Positions 54,641 through 64,000 of a stretch of 64,000 nt of DNA are shown piece after piece. The position numbers and the translations under genes were made by a program. Below the pieces are notes generated by a model. That model saw nothing but the letters and a program-made list of their open reading frames with translations, was not told the origin of the DNA and searched no databases. Each line of letters opens with the position of its first letter. The stretch's first letter is position 1. Source of the DNA: Panulirus ornatus (lineage: Eukaryota; Arthropoda; Malacostraca; Decapoda; Palinuridae); contig NC_092231.1 in the NCBI RefSeq assembly GCF_036320965.1, forward strand, positions 32,750,871 to 32,814,870, given 5' to 3'.

Positions 54641-55204
54641 AATACAAAGTACTTACAATGATTCATACTCATGTCTACTCTTATCATCCTCACAGATAAG
54701 TCAATTTCTGATTAATAAAGTTATTATTGTCTTAACTCTTCTTATGACGATCACTTGTCATTAGCAGAAGCCGTTAGTGGAGACTTCCTGACCCCCAGGG
54801 AGGTAGTGGTTTAGTGAAGAAGAGTGAAACATAAAAGCTAACTTCCAATACTACTACACAGGTAATACATCTACAAGTGTTGTTGACTTTAGTTTGCCCA
54901 GCTGCAGGTTGTAAACTTCAGAATGACTTGAATCATCCAGATGTGACGCGCACCTCAGGAGAAACACCACCAACAACTTACAGGAGATGAAGAGGGGATC
55001 CAAGTAACACATAAAGAATCAGTATAACATGACTCTCACCAGACAAATGACGATCGGGATTACAAGCCTTTTAACCTTATACAACAGTATAGGGATCCTC
55101 CGGCTCCCAGTACTCGATGCTACTACGGAGGACAACCCAGCCACAACGACGAGATACGGACGACTAGAAAGTGATCTATCCTCAAACCTTGATATAATGT
55201 GGCT
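54641..55204. other. Unassigned DNA
   Basis: No recognisable gene, RNA or element. Confidence 0.5.
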
Positions 55205-55325
55205 CTAGGTTTGTGTAGTGCAAGAAAACAAACGAAAGAATGGCCCAACCCACCCACATACACATGTATATACATACACGCCAACACACGCACATATACA
55301 TACCTATACAGTTCAACGTATACAT
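55205..55325 (-). mobile_element. RTE-A 3' UTR fragment
   Basis: The minus strand matches the short-type tail around TGTATATACATGTGTATGTG, GGGTGGGTTGGGCCA and TTTCTTGC. The terminal CTACCTCGC motif is lost, as are coding sequence and poly-A. Confidence 0.75.
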
Positions 55326-55432
55326 ACACCGGTCATTTCCCATCAGGCTCACACGGTGTAGACCCCGTTGGTCACCAATGTAAGACGAAGGGTATTCGAG
55401 TACATAGTATTCGAATAGTTATTTCCTATTAG

Positions 55433-55506
55433 CCAGGCCCATAGCCTTGCGGTAGCATTCCCGCCTGTTGCACAGGGGTCCAGGGTTCGATCCTAGCTGT
55501 TGGAGG
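55433..55506 (+). ncRNA. tRNA-like sequence (SINE head or tRNA relic)
   Basis: AGCCTTGCGGTAGCATTCCC resembles a D-arm/A-box region. CCT GTTGCAC AGG gives a stem with a 7-base loop whose middle TGC would be an alanine anticodon. GGTTCGATCC is a B-box/T-loop, with four of five T-stem pairs. An acceptor stem is not convincing, and RTE-A follows at once. It is therefore more likely a tRNA-derived SINE head or a relic than a working tRNA. Confidence 0.45.
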
Positions 55507-55507
55507 T

Positions 55508-57656
<2,149 letters not shown>

Positions 57657-57668
57657 CCCCCCTCCTTC
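57657..57668 (-). promoter_or_regulatory. Polypurine tract of Gypsy element
   Basis: On the minus strand, GAAGGAGGGGGG lies directly against the 3' LTR (TGTTACG). This is the expected plus-strand primer position. Confidence 0.8.
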
Positions 57669-58308
57669 AAGGAGAAAATTCCTGGAAGCGGAACTTTCTT
57701 ACCTGAAGAGCGGGATAAACAATCGGCTAACACATTTATTCGCCAGCAATACGGTGAATATAACAAGGCCCACCTAGTTAACCTTTGATTCTTATCTTGG
57801 AATATATTAACATATTTTAGAGGGTGGTGGTCAGTATACACCTTGATAACATGGCCTGAAGGGCACAAATATACATGAAAGTGCTGTAATGCAAGTAGTA
57901 AAGACAAAAGTTCCTTCTCAATGATGGAATAATGCCTTAAGGCTGGATTGAATTTCTTACTAAAATAGCTTACAGGATGATCAATATTGTTTTCGTCCTC
58001 CTGCAAGAGGACAGCACCGGCTCCCACATCACTTGCATCTATTGCTAACTTGAATGGTTGGTCAAAATCAGGAGCCTGCAAGATAGGACTATTACAAAGT
58101 ATGGATTTTAATTGATGAAAGGCTGTCTCACATTGCTCATTCCAAACATATCTAATATCTTTCTTCAATAAATCTGTCAGAGGGGTTGCGACTGTTGCAA
58201 AATTTACAATGAACATCCGATAGTACCCAACCATACCCATAAAACGTCTCAGTTCTCTTCGAGATCGGGGGGCACTCATCTGGGATAAAGACTGGACCTG
58301 GGGCTAGC

Positions 58309-59223
58309 TCACCTTGACGGGATCACATAACCCAAATATTGCATCTTGGTCTTCACAAACTCGCATTTGTCCCAACTGAGAACAAGGTTAGCCTCATTCA
58401 AGACCGTCAGAACGTTGTCAAGTCTCTGTAGATGTTCGTCCCAACTCTGACTGTATATCACAATATAATCCAGGTAGACGACACAACCAGGTAGGTCTCT
58501 GATTAGGATGTCCATAAGTCGTTGAAATGTGGCAGGGGCGTTCTTCATGCCAAAAGGCATCATTTTACACTTATAAGTCTGTCCTAGCACTACAAAGGTG
58601 CTGATATCTTGTGCTCTCTCCGTCAATCTAATCTGCCAGTTCCCTTTTCTGAGATCTAATTTTGACAGGAAGCGAGCATTGCCGACGCGATCTATACAAT
58701 CTTCCACTCGCGGCAGGGGGTAACTGTCAGTTCTTGTCACCGCCTTAACCCGGCGGTAATCAATACAGAACCGATAGGTCCCATCGGGCTTGGATACGAG
58801 AGTAACAGGGGAACTCCACTCTGACTGACATGGTTCAATCAGGTCGTGTTCAAGCATATAGTTCAGCTCAGTGTGGAGGATGGCCTCTCGTTGTGGGCTC
58901 ACCCGGTACGGAGCCAATTTAACCGATCGGGCTGCTTCCACGTCCACATCATGGGTTGCGAGCGAGGTCTGTCCAGGTGTGTTTCGGAAAACCTCCGGGT
59001 GTTTTGACAAGGCGGACATTTGCCCACGTTGATCTTCCGATAGATGCGAAAGTTTGGTCTCCCACTTCCCGTTCGCGCCTCCATCCGGTTCCCAGGCTTC
59101 CGAGGCACTCGCAGCTACGTCGTCGACTTCGTCACACACGGCTACCGCTGGACGTTGGATGATGCAGACTGGCACCTTCGGTTCCAAGGGGGGAGGATCA
59201 CGACTGAAATATGGCTTAAGCAT
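58309..59223 (-). pseudogene. Gypsy reverse transcriptase
   Basis: Starting at MLKPYFSRDPPP, normally the end of the integrase in this group, the frame goes through HTELNYMLEHDLIEPCQSEW, KPDGTYRFCIDYRRVKAV, FLSKLDLRKGNWQI, MPFGMKNAPATFQRLMD and VVYLDYIVIYS to YLGYV. The catalytic box should read YLDD; the second aspartate is tyrosine, which should abolish polymerase activity. It is separated from the RNase H frame by about 30 bp and a stop. Confidence 0.9.
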
Positions 59224-59615
59224 GTTGACGTGGCATAATCTCTGCGCCTATCGGGGGTAGAGACGAGGTAATTTGAATCTCCTACACTCCGGATAATGGT
59301 GTAGGGGCCCTGAAACCGGGCAGCCAAGGGTTTCCCTGGTTGCGGTAGTGGAAGCAACACCTCGTCGCCCGCCTTAAACCTTCTTGAACGAGATCGTTTG
59401 TCAGGCCATATTGTCCTTCCTTCCTGAGACTCTCTTGAATGAGCATGAGACAAATCCTCAATCTCAACGGAGTCTACACCAAGGGAGAGGGTATCACTGA
59501 GCTCCCTCTCACTAGACTCACTCGTAGAGAGAGACTTCACTTCCTCCGTCTTAACGGAGTCTACACCAGGGAAAAGGGGTATCACACAGCTTCCTCTCGC
59601 TGGCCTCAGTCTCAT
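59142..59615 (-). pseudogene. Integrase C-terminal (GPY/F-type) remnant with acidic repeats
   Basis: The C-terminal half reads RRFKAGDEVLLPLPQPGKP, LAARFQGPYTIIRSVGDSNY and VSTPDRRR, the GPY/F module found at the end of Gypsy integrases. No zinc-binding HHCC or DDE core precedes it. Instead there is an acidic, Ser-rich stretch containing GVDSVKTEEVK and GVDSVEIED repeats from ~88-bp tandem DNA repeats at 59460-59740. A frameshift near 59240 separates it from the RT frame. Confidence 0.78.
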
Positions 59616-59740
59616 GAAGAGTCTTTAAGTCCACTGTCTCAACGGAGGCTACACCAGGGGAGAGGATATCAGACAGCTACCTCTCGCTGGTCTCAGTCAG
59701 GGGGAGAGTCTTAACTTCCTGCGTTTCAACGGCTATGTCC
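59460..59740. repeat. ~88-bp tandem repeat inside Gypsy pol
   Basis: The + strand motif AACGGAGTCTACACCA recurs near 59466, 59556 and 59643, with a degenerate AACGGC near 59728. The units share CTCCCTCTCACTAGACTCA-type sequence. They sit exactly where the integrase core is missing. Confidence 0.75.
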
Positions 59741-59768
59741 TCAGGCACACGGCCTTCCGTGCCAGCTG

Positions 59769-60338
59769 TCATAGACCTGCATCATCGTGGTTGGGGACTA
59801 ACTCTAGTACTTCTTCATCAAGCTGCGCTGCCTCCGTGGACTCCACCGGGCCCGTAGGCAACACCAGCATTGGGTTCATCTTCCCACCTGCTAGGTCATT
59901 GCCTAACACAAAGTCCACACCTGAGACAGGTAACCTATCTACAACCCCTATGAGAGCATGGCCCGTGAAGAGATCTGTTTCTACCCTCACATCGACTAGT
60001 GGAGCTTCCTTGGGACCCGACAGTCCATCTAGCAAGACTCGGTCTCCAAACTCTCCTCGCGGCACCAAGCCATCCAACACTAGGGACTGCAGCGCACCAG
60101 AATCCCGTAATACGGTCACTTTTCGTCGTACACCACATCTACTAACATAGCCCTCAGACAGGAACGCATTGTAGTTCCCACAGAACGGATCCTTAATTAC
60201 AAAGTGATTAACACTCTCGCAACCCCTCTTTTTCCTAAGAGCAGGGACAGCCTCACCTACTTTACCAAGTGGACCTAAAGTTGAGACGAGATTCACCGGT
60301 CTACTCATGGTAGAATCTCTGGATTCCTTCACTCGAGC
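59769..60338 (-). pseudogene. Gypsy aspartic protease region
   Basis: Frame text VTVLRDSGALQSLVLDGLV carries a DSG active-site triad, and VDFVLGNDLAGGKM fits the downstream flap/ILG-like end of a retropepsin. The frame is continuous with gag apart from one TAG after the CCHC knuckle. The first ATG lies a few codons downstream of the start of similarity, so it was probably translated as part of a gag-pol polyprotein. Confidence 0.78.
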
Positions 60339-61479
60339 CTAGCAATCCCTCACCTGGTGCCCAGCCTTGCCACAGTGAGAGCAAAACTTTACTTTCTGGG
60401 AGTATTTCCCCTGACTTTTATGAGTTACCTGCAAGGTAGCAGATTCAGGTGGGATTACATGACCATTGGTCCTCCTTCTGCCGTCGTAGCTCTTTGAATG
60501 CCTGCCCGCGTCAAGTTTGACATCTAACATGTACTCATCTGCTAGTTTCCCAGCCTCCTCAAAATCCTTCGCTGATTTAGTTATTACGTACTGCCGTACA
60601 TCACGGGGTAGACCGTCCTTACATTCCTCGAACACAAATAGTTTCAGGACCGATTCAGCATCGATGTAAGCTCCCGCAGAACGAACCCACTGCACGCCTA
60701 ACTTGTACTTCTCACAAAAGTGATCTAGGTAGGTTTGATCAGGGCGCTTATGCTTAGTTCGAAATCTGAGTCGGTGTGCTTCCGGACTTAAATGATAAGA
60801 ATTTATCACTGCCTGCTTAACGACCTCATAATCACCACACTGGTCATCGTTCAACGCGGTGTATGTGGATTCAGCTTTGCCAAAAAGGAGGGGCCGCAAA
60901 ACTCTCACCCAGGCTGATTTCGGCCAAGAACAGTCACAGGGCAGTCTCTTCAGATTTAAGGAAAAAGGAAGCCACATTATCTTCATCGAACTTTGGTACG
61001 AGATGTAAGTCTCCCAACCGAGACGACACTGGTCCTGATGGTGCAGCGTTAAGTCTAAGTTTTTCACGTTCGAGAGCTAACCGAGCTTGTTCAGCCTGGA
61101 ACCTAGCTTGCTCAGTCTGCTCCTTCTGTACTTGCACTTGTGCTTGTTGTGCTTGTGCAGTGATCTTAGCTATCTCTAGTTGAATTCGCTAGTATTCGGG
61201 ATCAACATTAACATCACTAGGGATATGGGGAGGGATCGAGGCTTCGGCCGACGTCAATGATGGAGCGGTATTGTCGACACTAATGTCAACATCAGGCGCA
61301 GCATCTACTATCTGTTCACTAGCAAAATGATTTATGACTAAGGTCTCCAACTGTACTTTACATGCTTTCCGGTCATAATTCAATTTTAACCTATTTGCAG
61401 TAAGCTTCAACATCAAGTCCTCGTGAGAGGGCTCAGATCGACAGAACTGGTCAACGTCAGCGTTGCTGGTCAACGGCAT
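60339..61479 (-). pseudogene. Gypsy gag with SCAN-like capsid and CCHC knuckle
   Basis: ATG at 61479 lies just inside the 5' LTR. The first 96 codons end in TAG at 61191-61189. The same frame then gives a glutamine/arginine coiled-coil-like helix (EQARFQAEQARLALEREKLR) until a frameshift near 60935. The shifted frame reads WPKSAWVRVLRPLLFGKAES, FCEKYKLGVQWVRSAGAYID, ESVLKLFVFEECKDGLPRDV and EEAGKLADEY. This is a helical layout like the SCAN domain. The end is a zinc knuckle FCSHCGKAGHQVRDC (C-x2-C-x4-H-x4-C), then TAG. It is broken by one nonsense codon and one frameshift. Confidence 0.82.
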
Positions 61480-61520
61480 GACTAACGAAAAGGAAAGAGA
61501 TTCCGTTAAGGCAAGAAATA

Positions 61521-61537
61521 TCCTGGCAAGGTCGCCA
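61521..61537 (-). promoter_or_regulatory. Gypsy primer-binding site candidate
   Basis: The minus strand TGGCGACCTTGCCAGGA starts 7 nt inside the 5' LTR. It begins with TGG as a complement to a tRNA CCA end must. TGGCGACC is like sites attributed to tRNA-Arg in some insect Gypsy elements; that assignment is from memory. Confidence 0.65.
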
Positions 61538-61544
61538 ATTCATA

Positions 61545-62486
61545 TGTTACGAACTCAATACTTATTCAGGCCAGGTAGCCAGTAACATATCTGTTACAAA
61601 TACTACTGACCCTTGTCTTGCAAGGGCGTTATAGATTTGTTGTTTCACAACGGGATAACACAATAATAAAGTTGTGGGATTGAATTAAAGACCAGCATTA
61701 CATTAAATCTACTTATAATGAAAAAATTCAAGTGTACAAAGATAGGCACATAAATCAAGCATGAAACATTACGTTAACACTGAACATAAGTCAGTATTCC
61801 AGATAAGATTTCAAGCCAGGAGGTCTCTTTCTTGTGACACTTAGTTACGCTTGACGTGACACAATGAACTTCATTGTTACACTTATCTAAACCTGATGTA
61901 ACACAGTAAACACTTAGCTAAATCTGATGTAACACAGTAAACACTTAGCTAAATCTGATGTAACACAGTAAACACTTAGCTAAATCTGATGTAACACAGT
62001 AAACACTTATAGCACAACACTCGGGTAACGGGCTTATAGCAGTAACGGCTTTATAGCACAGCACTCGGGTAACGGGCTTATAGCAGTAACGGCTTATAGC
62101 ACAACACTCGGGTAACGGGCTTATAGCAGTAACGGCTTCATAGCACAGCACTCGGGTAACGGGCTTACAGGTTTACAGGTTTACAGGCTTACAGGCTTAC
62201 GGGTTTACAGCAGGGGACACCACCCACCTCGCTGGGCTGGAGAAAGAGGAATCGAGTCTCAGCGTGTGTAGTGGGTACAAGAAGACAAGCGTTCGCCCTT
62301 GCTGCTATAAACCTTACATTTCGATTGGCTATAGAAATATAGGAGCAATTCTTATTGGTTGGAGGGTCCCAGAGTCTCGGCGTAGTTACACTCTCGTAAA
62401 ATACTGGGTGGACAGAAACTCCGAGCCAGCGTCAAGCATCACTCCTCGCCCTGATAAGAAATAGATACAAACACACACGTCTTCGT

Positions 62487-62490
<4 letters not shown>
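61545..62490 (-). repeat. Gypsy 5' LTR with internal tandem arrays
   Basis: This is the right LTR, 5' in element orientation. It contains about four copies of a ~31-bp unit (CTTAGCTAAATCTGATGTAA; 61860-62010), four of a 44-bp unit (ACTCGGGTAACGGGCTTATA; about 62015-62165) and a ~9-bp TTTACAGG array to about 62215. The 3' LTR has only single traces of these. Confidence 0.88.

Positions 62491-62580
<90 letters not shown>
62491..62580. repeat. (TA)n array, right flank of Gypsy element
   Basis: TA resumes directly after the LTR end, continuing the array interrupted at 56721. Confidence 0.97.
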
Positions 62581-62585
<5 letters not shown>

Positions 62586-62689
62586 AATGCTCATATACAC
62601 AAATATACATATACATATCAACATATACATACAAAGACATACACACACACAGACATATACATATATACACATGTATATATTCAAACTTG

Positions 62690-62990
62690 ATTGCCTTCCT
62701 CCATTCCTGGTGCTACCCAGCCCTACAGGAAACAGCATCGCCTACCTCCAGCTTCAGCGAGGTAGCACCAGGAAAACATACAAAATAAAAAGAAAAAAAA
62801 ATAGGCCACAATCATTCACACTCAGTCTCTAGCTGTCATGTGCAATGCACCGAAACCACAGCTCCCTATCCACATCCAGGCCTCACATACCTTTCCATGG
62901 TTTACCCCAGACGTTTCACATGCCCTGGTTCAGTCCATTGACAGCACGTCGACCCCGGTATACCACATCGTTCCATGAGCGAGTCCTTCT
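62690..62990 (-). mobile_element. RTE-A-type 3' UTR relic (long type)
   Basis: The minus strand carries TACCGGGGTCGACGTGCTGT, CTGGGGTAAACCATGGAAAG, TAGAGACTGAGTGTGAATGA and a divergent GTGCTACCTCGCTGAAGCTG tail. No coding sequence is left. Confidence 0.8.
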
Positions 62991-63434
62991 GAGTATTGAT
63001 TTTTTTTCTTATAAATCTAGTAAACAAAAACGTAGTTACGATAATAATGCTTTTCTATGATCACACAAATAACAGGAATTTGATCATTTCTTTCTTCAAA
63101 TGGACTTCATTGCAAAAACTTAAAAGGAAGAAAACATTTAATATTCTAATGGATACTCAGTCTCTAGCTGTCATGTGTAATGCACCGAGGTCTTCCAGAT
63201 TCGGCTTTATGTTGATGGATAGAGGACAGCATAAATCATGCTGAGGACTCAGACAGTTCCTTGCTTTAGTCTTGATTATCATAAGAGCTGAAAATCCTTG
63301 CTCACGGAGGTATGTGATTGAAAAAGGGAGAAGAGTCTTTTCAGCCTCAAGAGTCAGAATAGATTATCCTCGAGTTGAGCCTGGAATTCAGAGTACAAGA
63401 GATTTCATAACGTTGCATCTACACCTGATGCTTC
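62991..63434. other. Unassigned DNA
   Basis: AT-rich DNA. A short piece near 63155-63190 repeats the CTCTAGCTGTCATGTGTAAT block of the RTE-A 3' UTR; otherwise nothing recognised. Confidence 0.5.
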
Positions 63435-63625
63435 TAAAGATCTCTAAGATCTTGAAAACCAGGGATATCTTCTCCAACTCCACTGAATGTGTGGAAAGGT
63501 GTATGAGAGGGAGATATGTAAGGACAGGGATAAGCGGAGACTCTTTTGCCATGGCCATCCCTTGATGGGAGTTCCCGGAGGGAACACGCATCAGAGATAT
63601 AGATAGATGCATAAATAGATATATC
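63435..63625 (+). mobile_element. RTE-B 3' end with TAGA tail
   Basis: The sequence from GGACAGGGATAAGCGGAGAC through TTTGCCATGGCCATCC and GGAGTTCCCGGAGGGAACAC to ATATAGATAGAT matches 54180-54285. It is a second tail-proximal fragment of that family. Confidence 0.78.
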
Positions 63626-63837
63626 CGGGAAAATATGAATTAATGTAAGAGTAAATGACAAACTCATAAAATCAAAAGAACTTGTGAAGGCCTTACTTAT
63701 CCTTCCTAGTAGTCAAAATTTACCACGATATTCAATTCCGTGGTTGAATTTTCTGTAGGCCTTCTAACTTTTACTACCATATTCTACAAGTTTTGATATC
63801 TTCCATCACAAACATCCTCGAAAGGACCCAGTGGTCT
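63626..63837. other. Unassigned DNA
   Basis: No clear feature. The last part (CCTTCTAACTTTTACTACCA, GACCCAGTGGTCTATTACT) resembles stretches after the LINE relics at 20440-20490 and 49530-49625, so it may be a related LINE tail. Confidence 0.4.
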
Positions 63838-64000
63838 ATTACTACTACTACTACTAACTACTACTACTACTACTGCTACTACTACTACTACTAACTACTA
63901 CTACTACTGCTACTACTACTACTAACTACTACTACTACTAACTACTACTACTACTGCTACTACTACTACTACTAACTACTACTACTACTACTGCTACTAC
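63838..64000. repeat. (CTA)n array with periodic CTG and frame slips
   Basis: CTA triplets are interrupted by single CTG units and by CTAA slips at semi-regular spacing of roughly 30-60 bp. It runs off the window. Confidence 0.95.

Noticed and set aside
55433..55506. Functional tRNA-Ala(TGC) gene
   Set aside because: No convincing acceptor stem, a mismatch in the T stem and a D-arm that fits poorly. It is kept only as tRNA-like.

Overview
The window looks like intron-rich, transposon-saturated arthropod nuclear DNA, most likely from a decapod crustacean. The grounds are spliceosomal GT/AG exons of a chemosensory-type ionotropic receptor, many non-LTR retroelement copies of the RTE/CFDP2-like kind, a Penelope-like element, a Gypsy LTR element, and very long (TA)n, (AAT)n, (GA)n and (CAC/CAT)n arrays. 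No bacterial-type genes, rRNA or intact tRNA were seen. The species cannot be fixed from sequence alone.

Layout. 1-12.1 kb is a mosaic of broken copies of one RTE-like LINE (called RTE-A here), short elements that share both of its ends (called S), a Penelope-like relic with a GIY-YIG domain, and (TA)n arrays at nearly every junction. 12.7-13.9 kb holds a decayed Tc1-like transposase split by two intron-like gaps. 15.6-21.5 kb is a G-poor satellite block: a minisatellite with 30/36-bp monomers and a 282-bp higher-order period, then degenerate CAC/CAT repeats, with a decayed LINE embedded. 22.0-23.9 kb is (AAT)n-rich and ends in a 100-N assembly gap.

The one host gene found is an ionotropic receptor on the + strand. 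Six exons are recognised between 26107 and 51767, with matching splice phases, including a 39-nt microexon. They cover the end of the first ligand-binding lobe, M1, pore/M3, the second lobe and M4. The 5' exons were not found. Its ~18-kb third intron is packed with RTE-A copies: one with an intact 998-codon ORF, a nearly intact copy head-to-head with it, and a ~2.2-kb tandem duplication whose hybrid middle segment records unequal crossing-over.

Downstream of the receptor, 52.1-54.3 kb is a second RTE-like family (RTE-B) interrupted by another LINE relic. 55.4-56.6 kb is a tRNA-like stretch joined to RTE-A. 56.7-62.5 kb is a complete-ended but decayed Gypsy element of the Gmr1-like type (integrase remnant upstream of reverse transcriptase, SCAN-like gag) that sits inside a (TA)n array. 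The window ends in a (CTA)n array.

The elements form an interacting system. RTE-A is the only plausible source of enzyme. The S units keep both RTE-A ends but no coding sequence, and look like its non-autonomous partners. The (TA)n arrays appear to act as tails, landing sites and recombination points.
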